The notes under the pieces were generated by a model. It ran no database searches and was not told where the DNA came from. It was given only the letters and a program-made list of their open reading frames with translations. Below are positions 11,312 to 23,370 of a DNA stretch of 64,000 nt, one piece after another. The stretch spans positions 992,001-1,056,000 of the forward strand of contig JBBPTG010000001.1 of NCBI GenBank assembly GCA_038093975.1, read 5' to 3'. Origin of the DNA: Chalciporus piperatus. Its lineage: Eukaryota > Basidiomycota > Agaricomycetes > Boletales > Boletaceae. Both the position numbers and the translations under genes were made by a program. Positions within the stretch are counted from its first letter, which is position 1, and every line of letters starts with the position of its first letter.

Positions 11312-13024
11312 ATGAGCAGCATGATCAGACCAGCTACGCCTGGTTTCTTGATCACCCTATCCGCCACCGTGATCCTCGCCGTAGTATCTTTCTCTGTCCC
11401 ACTCATAAAATCCGTCTACTTCCTCAAAGCTTCCCTGGTCGCTCAAGGTATCAGCGGAGACATTACTTTCGGAACATTGGGATACTGTACGTCTGTCGGA
11501 GGCACGACCACCTGTTCAAATGCTACCGTAGGATATCAACTCAGTAAGTACCCTACAACCTCTTTCTACTCATATGATCCTCACTCGTCTACAAAGATAT
11601 CAACGCACTCGTCGGAGATAACACCCCCGTTCAAATACCCCAAGTTGTCGTCAAATGGCTCACATATGCCCTCGTGCTTCACATCGTCGCCTTCGGTCTA
11701 GCCGGTATCTCTGCCATCTTCGGTCTCCTCGCTCACTTCCGCGAACTCTCCATGAGTTGCTTCAGTAGCTGCATATCTGGATTCGCAGCTACTGTCGCTC
11801 TTGCCGCTTTCATCTTTGATATCGCCATCTTTTTCATCGCGAAATCCCGCATGAATGCCGTGCAAGGCGGGTCTGCGTCGATTGGAAATGCTGTCTGGCT
11901 CACACTGGCCGCATGGATCCTTTTGTTCTTCAGTGGTTGTGTCTATGGCATTGGCAGGTGTTGTCTCCGACGTCGTCCCCGCGATGCGTGGGGTGGAAAG
12001 CCTGGCACGGCTATTGGTTCGGAGGGTTATGGGGAGCATATGCGCCTTGATGCTGTTAAAGCAGAGGCAGACCGCAAGGCTCGCCAAGCACAAGGCGAAA
12101 TTGGTTTGCCTGCCTTCCACGAATACGATCAGTCTCAGCCGCTCAAGGCACGGGTGGATGGCGATGAAGTTTACACCGAGGATGAGATACCCTATCGAGA
12201 TGACCAGAATGGTGGTAACGCCGGCAGGGGAACGTATGGCAAATCGCGAACATACGGCGGCGGTGGATATGTGCAGGCAACCCCTGGCACTCGCGCCGTA
12301 GACGAGTATAACAATGCATCATCTTACCCTCCAAGACGTCAGGCGAGCAACATCACTCATGCCACTGAATCCACCGTTCCCTCCATGTATCCGCCGTCAT
12401 CCAATGCTACAGTACCTGCTGTCCCCATAGGTACCGCGTACGAACCGTCTCCGAACCATCCCTACAACCACGATCCATACGCGCCGCAGGCGTATGGACA
12501 CACACCCGGAAACACTTCTTGTAAGTTTTTTACACCGTCGATGCGCTGTTTCTGACATTTCGCCAGATAATGCATCTCCGCAACGTACTGCCTACGACCC
12601 ATACAGCCCACGACAACAACCTTCCTTCAATCCAGACGCTTACAATGCTACAGCTACGATGGTTGACCATCCTTTGACTGCACCATTCGCTACCCCTTAC
12701 GCCCTCACTGGATCTCCTGTTTACACGCTCGGTGGGATTACCCACGGGGCATCCACTGCGCCTTCTCAATTAGTAAACGATCCCTACAGCGATCCCTACT
12801 ACGGACATTATCAGGGTCCTTCTAACGGGTCCCCCGTACCGATGTCGCGACCGCCACTCGTCATCGACACAAATCCTGTCGCTAGAGCTGTCAGTCCCGT
12901 TAGGGGCCCAAGAGGCCAGAGGACGAGCATTGTGATGTCTCCACCGTCACAGTATGATGACAACCCACCAACCTATGAGTCTGGAGCACCTGGAGCACCA
13001 GGTCAATGGGCAACCAAGGGTTGA
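11312..13024 (+). CDS. SUR7/PalI-family membrane protein (Rim9/PalI-like)
   Basis: Exons 11312-11543, 11597-12520 and 12567-13024 give 537 residues. Four hydrophobic segments are visible: one starting near residue 12 (FLITLSATVILAVVSFSVPL), then, after an extracellular loop with the paired-cysteine region GTLGYCTSVGGTTTC, three more within about residues 105-225. The remaining 300 residues form a low-complexity cytoplasmic tail rich in Pro, Tyr, Asn and Ser. It has repeated YDPY/NDPYSDPYYG-type pieces and a PPTYES motif near the end. PalI/Rim9 proteins help the ambient-pH sensing complex at the plasma membrane; SUR7 relatives mark eisosomes. The long tail favours a PalI assignment. ATGs at 11312 and 11321 are both possible. 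Confidence 0.8.
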
Positions 13025-13304
13025 AGCAAAAAGGATCGATTTATCTGACTTTCAATGATCCATTCTCGTGTCATACGGACTTACGATGACTTGTGTATGA
13101 CAGCTGCTTGATACCCATTGTATCGTAATATATATATGACTGATGTTCAATTGCATGGGCGATGGTCTGGGTGATCTTAATTGAACTTTGGCACACTGAT
13201 CTTGACACACGGTACTGTGGTGATCTACGTGATACACCAAAATATTCCCAGTCGTGGATAGGTTGTCGGCAATCTTTACCGTGGTCGAATAGACGATGAA
13301 CCAC

Positions 13305-14943
13305 TCAGAGTTCATCCCTCCACCAGATGCTTGGGATATTCGCAGGCTTGGGAGGCTCTTGGGAAATGAACATTGAGAGGAAGTCGTGGACGATATCTGC
13401 CGCTGCTGTAGCAGTAATCTCCGCTGTAAATCCTATATCAGTAATGACTGATGGATGAAATTATAGAAAGCGCACCGTGGTCATATGCAGGAGCGACTTC
13501 CACCACATCGGCACCGCTACAATTAGAGGAAAAAAAACGAAGAAAAGCCAAGGTGAGCTCAGTGTAGTGGACGCAATTAGTGCGGGACGAACACAAAATT
13601 TAAACCTGCCAACCCTCGAATAATGCGCTTGACTTCTCTGCTCGTCCATCCACCAGCTTCGGGGGTACCAGCTACAATGGGTGAGTACTATTGATCGTCG
13701 ATGCGAGACGAGACGAGACGAGACGAGACGAGGACTTACTGCCGGGCGCCAGGCCAGGATCTATGCATGTCAATGAGCCAGATTCTTTCTAGTCCAGGTC
13801 CAATACTTACCGATGACATCAATATCGAAACTGCATTTAAATCTAGCGTCAGATCATGATTTATTCATTAGCAGGAAGACTGACCTCAAGTACACGGGGG
13901 TATCTCCGACTCGTTTCCTGATTCGCTCGATGATGGAGGTGACGCCGTAATCGTCAATGTCATCAGAAGTAATGAACTGGAAGCCCACTGATTCATCATT
14001 CTCAATGTCGTCAAAACCCTTGGTGAAACTCCCTTCAGTCACAATGTCACGCCTTCTAAGATTCGTCGGTACCCACCTGGAGTTTGCATCGAATACCGGC
14101 GTGTATGCTAGAGTTTGCGATCAGACCCTCCTCATTCGCGATGTAGAAGAATGTGCCGTGGGTGATGCGCGACTGATCCGTCACAGCACCGGGGTAGCCA
14201 CCCCAGGTATCGAGATGCGCATCGAAATGGATTACTGAGACAGGACCATATACTCTGTTGAGCGCGCGCAAGATTGGGAGCACGATGGTGTGGTCCCCGC
14301 CAAGACTGGACCAGGAATATCAGAACAAAGTTAAACACATGCAATGATTTACTACCTGACAATTCTCGGATGCTCACGACCGTCTTTCGCGAGGCTGGCT
14401 CCCTTGGGCCAGACGGATGTCTCTGATGCGACATGGCGCGCAAGCAAAGTAGAGTAGGCGACTTCCATCTGGTCGACTGCAAGGGCATTGTCGAATGGCA
14501 TGGCAGGGACCTATGCGTAGAATGAGTCGAGAGACCATGGCCAAGCCAAAACGAACACATACATCACCGCAATCAAGGACTTTCAACCCCGATTCGTAAG
14601 GATTGTTTCCCCATGCCAGGGTATAGCCTCGAGCTGGTCGCTGCCTTCTGCTACCCGAACGGATCGCGTACGGCCCAAAGCGTGCTCCTGGACGATAGCT
14701 TGTACCTGTATCGAATGGCATACCTAGGACAGCGATATCGAACGACGCAGACTCATCCTCTAGACAACGCGCGTAGTCCAAGTGGGAGAAAGCGAGTGGT
14801 CCAGAAAACGGCTGGTCAATCTGTTTTCCATATTTCGATAACCAAGTCTCTGGTTCCTCCTGGAGATTGTGGAAGTGTTGTTGGTGCCCACAAGCAAGGC
14901 TAGCCACCGTGATGAGGACAGCAAAGGCTGACCAGTTTCTCAT
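13305..14943 (-). CDS. Secreted agmatinase/arginase-family ureohydrolase
   Basis: Binuclear-manganese hydrolase of the ureohydrolase fold. All three metal motifs are visible across short exons: LGGDHTI (near 14300), HFDAHLDTW (near 14230) and SFDIDVID (near 13825). The first exon begins [19 protein letters not shown], a clear signal peptide, and the segment [20 protein letters not shown] follows, as in agmatinases. The C-terminus ends [10 protein letters not shown], with the stop at 13305-13307. Agmatinases hydrolyse agmatine to putrescine and urea; related fungal enzymes act on guanidinobutyrate, so the substrate is uncertain. I chose the ATG at 14943 because it starts directly at the signal peptide. 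Several introns of about 50 nt interrupt the 3' half, and one carries a pentanucleotide repeat. Confidence 0.88.
13704..13732. repeat. (CGAGA)n microsatellite in an intron
   Basis: Nearly six tandem CGAGA units lie inside an intron of the ureohydrolase gene. No interruption is visible. Confidence 0.9.
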
Positions 14944-15303
14944 GCTTTCAGTCTCTCGAGATGTGAGAGAGGACCGGCTGAAAATATGAGGGTGCATGAG
15001 TTTCCCCACCCTTATCAGCCGTCAAAGAAGGCTAGTGGGAGTTCTCGATAGTGCTAAACTTCTTTTGGTCTCGTGAACAACTCTAACAGTTATCGCAGAG
15101 TTGTCTCAGAGCATCACGAGGGTGAGGAACACATCATGCAGTCCAGGGGAATCCAGGGAAATCTGGAATGTTGTGACAACCGGCTTTCTCTGCTCCCGCC
15201 GAGGCACGCTCCACACGCCTCCCAAAATTTGCAGATTACGACTGCTTACAACAAGAACGCTACGTATGCGGGAGTCTCTGTCTCTCCACTCAACGAGCGG
15301 CGG
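14944..15303. other. Intergenic: ureohydrolase promoter and 3' end of the beta-trefoil gene
   Basis: About 360 bp without a supported gene. The two flanking genes are both on the minus strand. I see no repeat or RNA gene. Confidence 0.6.
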
Positions 15304-16285
15304 TCATGAAACACGACGATGAGCAACAGACGTCCGCAACCCGATGACTTGCCACTGCCTACGCTTCCTTGCGTTGGCCCCCTCAGGTGGAGTGTCGCCC
15401 GGATTGACAGAAAGGAGACGGAGTGGGCGGAGTAGATCATACGAATCATCAACCTCGCCCTCTTCCCCTCGATCCTGTTCCAACATCTCATCCTCTGCGA
15501 GATCAATGTCCCCACTGAACACGTCTTCGGGCGTGCTCTTTGGCTGTGCGGAGAAACCTCCCGAAAGGAATGAAAACGGAGCCACAACAGCTGATGATAA
15601 GAACTCTGAAGCGTTGTCGATCAAAGATTTGGGTCTCCTCATTGGAACCGCAGAGAGGATGTACGTCTTCCTTCTCCATGTGTTCGAAGAACCACTCCCC
15701 GGAGGAGGGTATGCTGGATCACATGAAAATAAGACAGAGATCTCTTGCGTTTCTCGGTTGTACGAGAACTGTGGTAGTGGATGAGAGTATGCGTTCGGGT
15801 AGGGCTGGGAAACTGGTCGTCGATGTCTGAGCGCGAGGCGTTCCCCTGTGCGACGGTCACAATATTAATTTAGTCGCCAAGTTCATGGTGTCCACTGGGA
15901 TATTAATATCCGTACCCTCGACATCAATTGCATGACCTGAAGCCCGCGAGCACAGGGCGCCAGAGGTATCGATGAAGAACACCTAAGTGGCAAGATTCCA
16001 GGTTGAGTTGGGTGGAAAGGCACCATCTGGCAGAGAACATGCAGACCTGGTTATTGGCATCTGGATTCCTCAAACCTTGCCGTGCATATGCGTAAGGTTG
16101 GGGAGAATCTGCATACTGTGCTTTACTACGGATGCCTCACCTTCAACGAGTGACTGTTCCTTCTCTGGCCACAGGATGATCGGTATCCCATCCTCGACTT
16201 CATCTGAGCTGACGTCCCACAAGCGACCCGTCGCAACAGAGCGAATCACGAAATACCCCGGCGGAAACCCCAAGAGCTGAGCCAT
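15304..16285 (-). CDS. Beta-trefoil (ricin-B-lectin-like) protein of unknown function
   Basis: Four exons join: MAQLLGFPPGYFVIRSVATG, RLWDVSSDEVEDGIPIILWP, then NPDANNQVFFIDTSGALCSR and SGHAIDVEG. The next exon starts ERLALRHRRPVSQPYPNAYSH. The spacing of LxD, VILWP and NNQVFF units and the DTSG/GHAIDV turns are those of a beta-trefoil repeat with degenerate QxW motifs. The C-terminal half is acidic around EDEMLEQDRGEEGEVDDS and ends basic. There is no signal peptide, so it is probably intracellular. A similar arrangement (trefoil then acidic tail) occurs in fungal hypothetical proteins; sugar binding is inferred from fold only. Stop at 15304-15306. Confidence 0.6.
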
Positions 16286-16536
16286 TGTGTAGCGAATGAG
16301 TTGAACGCCCAAGGGCAGTGTAAAGAGCAATGCGTTGACGGATCAGGAATCACATGAATCACAGCCAATACACTCCTAATCACATACTGTACAGCATACA
16401 GAACAACAAAACTGATATACAGACATTGCAAGAAACCTCATAGTCCATGCTGATAAAGAGTGAGAGAACTGAGCTCGCCTCTGCTAGACTCGCACTGCAG
16501 AACGAAGTTGTTCTACGTTGTGGCAACTTATCTACA

Positions 16537-19087
16537 TCATTCATCGTCATCCAGTTCCTCGCTGAATGCGCCGGGAACACGCTGATAGCCCGCTGGTCGT
16601 GTCTCCGCTCTTTGGGTGCGTTCTATGCGTTGTTTCTCGACAAAGTCTTCCAGCGAGTGAGCCATCTTGGACAGTCCTTTCCACTCATGACGGGCGACGA
16701 CACTTCCACCCACTCGGGAGCTTTCCCAGCCGACACTCATCAATACAGGCTCCTATAAGACGCATGAGCACCCAAGAGACCCAAGGATGTAGAAACAGTA
16801 TCACCGTTGAGCTCCAGCTGACATCTCGGACGCACACCGTCGCGCGGGATCCCGTTAGTGGCTCGAGCTCAGGACCAGATGGATCGTAGGACATCGGCAA
16901 CGTTTGCGAGCGATCTAATGTTTGAATGATCTGACCATCTAGTGACCATATCTATGAGCAGCAACGTGGTCAAAAGGAATAAGATGAATGAGGGCAAGTG
17001 AAACTCACATGAATTTTCCCATCGGCAGACCCTGAATATATGTATTGTCCACCTGTGGTCTCCGCAGGGCTGAAGTTACATCTTATAAGGGTGCGTAAAA
17101 CGGCGTGTCCGCGGTAGGTCATAACACTGCAGTCATTCGGGTGTGCAGCACGTTTCGGCCTGGGGAAGTGACCGTATCTTTGTGACAGTGTCAGAGAGGA
17201 CCGCATGCTCCTTGAACGCCTTACCGATAGTCGTAGTTGTGACATCTATAATCTTTGTGTGCAAACGTATCAAAGTCCTCGCTACTACACATCTTGCGGA
17301 GGTCCCACAAGCGAAGTGCTTGATCCTTGCCATTGGAAATGACATATCTTCCGTCTCCTTTGGCAGAGACATTCGTGATCCCCTCGGTGTGACCGACAAG
17401 TACCCCTGACGGTTTCGGCGATGCTCCTAGTGACCGTCTATCCCTAAGGGAATAAACTGAGCCGAGAAAGAACGGGGTGAAGGAAGTCATTCGTTACCAG
17501 ACTTTCAGGAAGGTATCATCCGATGCACTAATCAAGACATTTCCTGACGCAGTATCAGCCCAACAACAGCTGTTCACATCGTCCGAGTGCGCAACAATCT
17601 TGACTGTTCTGCGATCGGCCAAGAGATCGTAAACTGCAAGTTGCTTGAGTGAACTTGAACATCATCGCGATGAGCGTCCCATACCAAAAATCTGACCACT
17701 TCCGCCGGCAATCACTTCGTTACCGTCCGCAGAAAACCTACAGCTCCAAATTCCAAAAGAATCATTATCGGAGACACCCCATAATGACCGGCCTGCACGG
17801 CGAGCTGGGTCATTAAATCGAATAGGCGTCTGTACGGTTGAGGAATCGAGGGTGTTTGTCATATAAACTGTAGGCGACTGCCCAGTTACCTTAAGTGCTG
17901 AACCTCGCTTGAGAAACGAGCATAACTCACGATGGATGAATATATCATCCTGAAACAAACATGTGAGTATCCGAGTCTATATCATGTAGTGAAAGTATTA
18001 CCTTTCGTTGTCAGGGCTTAGATGAGAGTCGGTGATAGTCCACCTCCCGGGGTGTCCTTGAATTGTCTTCAGAACTTTCAGGGTGGATTCATGGTCACGA
18101 TCGTGATCATCGTACAGCGAACCAACCCGCCGTGTATTTCGCTGTCGTTTGTATTTGGTCGTCGGCGATGTCATATCATAAACATGCAGGCGGAAATCTG
18201 GGAAGGTTGGATTAGTGCTCGATTGTGACATAGCGTGCAGACTGACCTTGACAGCATGTGTAATAGAAGGATGAATCTACGTGTGAAAGGAAAGAATGAG
18301 ACCGGATAAAGACATGTCACCGCATATAATCACCTTTTGAGAATTGTCCGACATAAAGGTTGGCGCCATTAGAGGCGACGGCTGTCCCATTAGAGTTGGG
18401 TACGAGTTCCTGAAGTTGGATAAGTATGATATCAATTACTCAAGTGAGCAGGGCGCACGCTAATGAGTTCCTCCCTGGATATCATGGCTCGAGGCCGGGA
18501 AGACCGATCTAGCAACATGCGAGAAAGGTTCATGCACCCTTTCTTGAACCTGAGCTTGTTGCTCAGTCGGCCAAACTCGCCGCTCATGAGCAGCTCTACT
18601 CCCGTCTTCTGCGGTTCGGTGTGGGGAGGAAACCACTGATGGTTCCACTGCGAACCGAGCGCGTATTCATCGTCATCATCGTCCCCATCCTCCTCCTCCT
18701 CCTCTTCCTCCCCCTCCCCATGATCTCCACTAGAAGGTCCTGTCCGTAGCAGACGCACCAAGTCACCGTATGTGAATGAACGCGATTCAGTACGCCCCTC
18801 GGCACTATTCGAAGTAGTGACAGTCGTCCTTTCGGTGGTACCACTAGGCTGCAGCTGCTGGAGGTCGAAGAGTGCTGGGGAGTGGTGAGGTATGCAAGAG
18901 ATGAGACGTGATTTTACTTACAACGCAAGATCTGCGCGATTGCGGTGCTACCTTGGTCGTCTGCATTAGCTTGGACATCGTCTTGGCTGATCTCTAAGTC
19001 GAAAACGTTATCATCACCCGCGTCCGGGCTCTCGTAGGCCTCGTCATCATCGGACGGCATGTCGATATCAAACTCGTATTCTGGCAT
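16537..19087 (-). CDS. DCAF11/WDR23-like WD40 protein
   Basis: The start MPEYEFDIDMPSDDDEAY gives an acidic N-terminus. A long Glu/Asp run encoded at 18670-18720 follows, then GVELLMSGEFGRLSN, the conserved pre-propeller segment of DCAF11/LEC14B proteins. At least seven WD repeats follow across many small exons: FRLHVYDM, IWSCRFSADGNEVIAGGSG, NVSAKGDGRYVISNGKDQ, ALRLWDLRK and YIYSGSADGKIH. The WDxR motif (WDLR) is the residue pair used by DCAF proteins to dock on DDB1-CUL4. The C-terminus LMSVGWESSRVGGSVVARHE also matches the family. The likely role is substrate receptor of a CRL4 ubiquitin ligase. The gene diverges from the TBL1/Sif2 homologue. Confidence 0.85.
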
Positions 19088-19559
19088 TAGGGGAGGGAAG
19101 GAGAGAGTTGTGGTAAGGGGGAAACAGTTATCTCTGGGACGGTCCAACACCATCGGTATCTCCACATGACTTACAACTCTCACGCGTTGCTCAGCTCTTC
19201 TGCAAACTTGATCCGAGTCGAATGAAAGTTAGGATACATACCTGGAATGTATAAAGAATCAAGTACTCTCTGAGCGAGGAACACTCCAACCTCTAGAAGA
19301 CTACTCTAAAGAGACACTCGATCCTGTTCAACGACATGATAGATTCTGTGCCGTGTGGCAACTAATCCAGAGCGCGGTACGGAGACACCGTCTCAGAAGT
19401 GGAAAAAGTGAACGGTGCCCTCCTTCGAATCCCTGACTTCAAGCCAGAGTAGCAATCGAGTGGCTTTGGCTTGTAAATGGTCTCTGAAGAAAAGTGCTTG
19501 TTGTGTTTTCCAACTCCGCACTCATTCAAGCCTTGTTCACAACGATCGCAAGGGTCATC
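19088..19559. other. Divergent promoter of two WD40 genes
   Basis: This 472-bp gap separates the DCAF11-like (minus) and TBL1-like (plus) starts. I see no coding segment or clear motif cluster. Confidence 0.55.
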
Positions 19560-21683
19560 ATGACGCTACCTATGACTCTCACTGCAGACGAGGTCAACTG
19601 TCTCATACATGCTTATTTCCAAGATTCAGGTGTGTTCCCATGTCACCGATCTTCGTGTGGTCTTTAGCTACCTACCTTCCAACAGGCTTCCAACATTCTG
19701 CTTTCTCGCTGCGAATGGAGGGCCGCTTGGATCATTCGCACCATGTCAAGAAGCATATTCCGCGTGGCGAGCTGGTAGAACTTCTCAGCAAGGCGCTTTT
19801 GTACTCTGAGGTGGAGGCTCATTGGAAAGGGGACTCGCTGGCAAGAAATTGCAAGAGCAGTTTCTCTCTTCTGGAACGTCATGTGTGCTCCGTTGAACCA
19901 AGCGCAACCTCGATACCGGCTTCGCAGCGACCTGGAGAATCGAACCTTTTAAAGGTCGCCGGAGATATTGGCGTCAAGCGAAAGTCCATCACCCCTTTGG
20001 TGGAGGACGGACGCTCCGAAAAGCGTGCAAGGAAAGAGGCCGAGGAGGACAACACAGCCATGGTTGTCGATGGTACGCCAACGATGATAAAAGACTCGCT
20101 TTCGAAGTCCAGACTTGCTTTCGTAGGACCTTCCAAGCTGCCCGCGAACGAAGTGAAGCTGCCCGACTCACACCAAACCCCCTTGGAATCTGCGGTAAAG
20201 AAAACGAGACCGAAACGCTCAGAGGCGATCAGGCTACTTCAAGCACACAAAGCTGAGGTAAGTCTCTCACACGAACTCACAACAACCCTCAGGTGATGGA
20301 AATTCTAGGTGTTCGTAGTCGCTTGGAGCCCAACCACTGTTGGGCAACTGGTATCAGGGTGTGTTCTGAACAGATCGATACGTCAACCACACTAATAGCA
20401 CGCTAGATCGCGTGATGCCACCGTCAACTACTGGAATTTGCCTTCTGCTTCATCTGAGACGTCGCAAACTTCCCTCCTACGACCAACATTAACATTATCA
20501 AATCTAGCCACCTCTTCTCAAGCCGATTTAACCTCAGTCGACTGGAGCCCAGATGGCTCGCTGGTTGCCATAGGATCGTACGACGCGATACTTCGAATTT
20601 GCACTGCTGCAGGAAAGACATATCTCACAGATGACCACCACAAGGTCTTATTAATTCCGGGTTCTATTGCTTGCCTATGCTTATTGTCACCCAGGGTCCT
20701 ATTTTCGCTGCCAAGTTTTCCCCGTCAGGGCAATGGATAGTTACCGCGAGCTTGGACAGCACATCTTGTGTGTGGGACGTCAAAAACAAGAGACTTCATC
20801 GACAATACCGAAATCACGAAGGTAATGTGTCATTGGGCCCAGTTGCAAGGACATCACTTATGAGGATTGTCAGAAGCTTGTTGTCTGGATGTTGATTGGA
20901 TCGATGATTCTACGTTCGCCAGTGGTGGAAGTGATCGTGTGGTTCACATTGTTTCATTGAGTGGGACTAAACCTGTTCAGACGCTTAGGTATGATGGTTG
21001 ACCGATTTTTTATGCCTAACCTCACGCCGGTACAGAGGTCATGCAGGAGAATTGAATATGGTCAAATGCAATCCCTCCCGCACACGCATGGCCACCTGCT
21101 CGGATGACGCTACCGCCCGAATATGGAACATAGAAACCTTACATTCTGAAAAGCCGATACCTGCTCCTGTTGTTCTTGCGGGACATAAACGATGCCTTAC
21201 AACCATTAGGTGGTGCCCGAATAGCCAAGCGGACGAGCACGAGCTGGTGGCAACGTAAGTCACTTCGGCAATATGTGTTGGGTGACGATCTCATTGGTTC
21301 ACAGCGCTTCGTTTGATTTTACTGCCCGGTTATGGGACTCTGTGACGGGTGATTGTTTGAAACAGTTCACAGATCACACTAAGTATGTGTTCACGCTGTC
21401 ATTCAGCCCCGACGGCAGTCACTTTGCTAGTGGTGGGGGTGATGGGGCCTTGTTTATTTATGATGTCAAGGTATGGTTCAACCATATCTGGATGCTTCCG
21501 CAACTGATTGTGTACGTGAAGTCCCGAGAGCGGGTTTGGTCATGGCAGTGTGGAGAAAAGACCGGAATATTTGAGATTGATTGGAAGCAGTGGGGAGAGA
21601 CGAGCCTCATTGCTCTTGCGATGGAGCACAAGGTTGTCGGTGTTGTCGATCCAATGAGGCTGCCACAGCTGACTGCAACCTAA
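19560..21683 (+). CDS. LisH-WD40 co-repressor subunit (TBL1/TBLR1/Sif2 homologue)
   Basis: Exon 1 (ATG at 19560) joins over a short intron to give LTADEVNCLIHAYFQDSGFQ and HSAFSLRMEG, a LisH domain with an F-box-like helix after it. A Ser/Lys-rich linker contains SEKRARKEAEEDN-type basic patches. WD repeats then follow: VVAWSPTTVGQLVSGSRDAT, VDWSPDGSLVAIGSYDAI, AAKFSPSGQWIVTASLDSTS, CVWDVKNKRL, MVKCNPSRTRMATCSDDATA and VFTLSFSPDGSHFASGGGDG. In yeast Sif2 is part of the Set3 deacetylase complex; animal TBL1 is part of NCoR/SMRT. A nuclear histone-deacetylase-complex role follows. The last exon ends VVDPMRLPQLTAT. A second deacetylase scaffold, Sin3, is 22 kb away. Confidence 0.88.
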
Positions 21684-21910
21684 TGAGATAGACATCGTTT
21701 CCGCTCTCGCTTTACAGTTATACTTATTTCTGGACCCGTAGTTCTTAATGCCAGACTGGTTCGCAGACCATTAAATGGTGGGAATGACGCGGTTGCCGTT
21801 AATCTGTAGTGTTGACGTCGATGTCTGGCTGCTGACCGGAAGATGATTACTAACGCTAATTGGACTCGCCAGTGCACACCTCCGATCCAGAGGCTCCGAC
21901 ATCGACCACC

Positions 21911-23237
21911 ATGTTAACCGTTGGCTTGTCTTGTGCTCTCAAACCTGCGTTGCCTCGTAGCATATTCCAGGCAACCGTGCGCACACGAATTCAACCCCTC
22001 TCAACCAACTCGGGCGCGCGCTTTGGAGCTTTCAAGAATGTACTCCAGAAACGTCCCTCAACTCTGATATCAACTCCCCTGTCCAGGTTCTCGCGTGCAA
22101 TCGTCACAGATGCGCAGACAGTTATACAATACTCTTCAAAGGAGTCCTGGAAGAAATTCGCGATCACGGCTGTACGTCTCACAAGTTCCCCCTCCCGCCG
22201 CCACTAACTGTTTCGTTTGTAGGCAGCGGTCGCAGGGACTGTTGTCTTTGCAGAAGGTTTCTTGAACAGAGACACTCGTGATTCATTGACTCCAGCCGAG
22301 CAGTCCTACCTCCATGATAGTTTCAAGTACACAGGGGGCGGTCTTGTTTTGACCGCACTAGCTGCTAGAAGCATGTTCAAGTCCGGCGTTGCTTTCAGGA
22401 TCATGGCAACAAATCCCTGTGCGTATCTCTCCAATCCTTCTGCATCGTGGCTTGGTTGAGAACGTATCTCCTCAGGGCTTGTCCTCGGTGTGAGTCTTGC
22501 TGGGAGCATCGGTTCCATGGTGGGAGTGTATTATACCCCTCCCGAAAAGGCTCTTCAAAAGCACCTCTTTTGGCTCGTGAGTCGCCACCTTCATGCTCGT
22601 AGTTGTAGTGTCATCTGACTTCCACAGGGGTTTAATGCATGCCAAGCAGCAACGCTGAGTCCCTTATTCTTCCTTAGTCCAGCAATCTTGTCTCGCGCTG
22701 CTCTCTACACCTGCGGAGTTGTCGGCTCCCTCTCTTACGTCGGCGCCACTGCAAGGTCCGTCTGCATGCTAGTTCTGTCTTCGCACAGCGCTTACGAACC
22801 GAGGTAGGAATGACAAGTATTTGTTCATGGGTGGTCCCCTTCTGGCTGGTGTGACCGTTGTAGCCCTCTCCTCTTTGGCCCCCATGGCTCTCCCATTGGG
22901 TCTCCGTGGGCTTGCTGTTGCTGAATCGATCTCTCTTTATGGCGGATTGGCTGTCTTCAGTGGATTTGTTCTTTACGAGTGAGTGTTTCGTTCAGTCTTC
23001 TCCTGCGCAACTCGTGACTGAATCTCTACCCAAGTACTCAAAAGATCTTGCACCACGCGCGTATGGCTGAGATGGGCACCATTCCCAGGGATCCCATGAA
23101 AGAGGCCATTGCCTTGGAGCTTGACATGATCAACATCTTGTAAGTGTGAATGATGAAAGGGTACTAGTATACACTAACCTTGCTCCAGCGTCCGTCTGGT
23201 TCAGATCCTCATGTTGCGTTCGAACAACAGGAAGTGA
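21911..23237 (+). CDS. Mitochondrial Bax-inhibitor-1 family protein (GHITM/MICS1-like)
   Basis: The N-terminus (ATG at 21911, MLTVGLSCALKPALPRSIFQ) is basic and Ser/Thr-rich with no early acidic residues, like a mitochondrial presequence. After an Arg-rich stretch the mature part has LTPAEQSYLHDSFKYTGGGL and about seven hydrophobic segments split over short exons, including GFNACQAATLSPLFFLSP and LGLRGLAVAESISLYGGLAV. The last segment, TQKILHHARMAEMG, carries the acidic and basic pattern of BI-1 family C-termini. The protein ends RSNNRK with the stop at 23235-23237. GHITM supports cristae organisation and cation exchange in the inner membrane. An upstream non-ATG start in frame was rejected. 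Confidence 0.88.
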
Positions 23238-23370
23238 TTCAGTCCATGATCATCGCGGAATATGGTCTCGATTTAAGTCTGGCTGCGCTTTGCTAGGTCG
23301 CCCGCCATCAAATGTAATTACCATGTCCGAGTGGTTCTACTTTGAATCAATACCGACTATATGTTTATGG

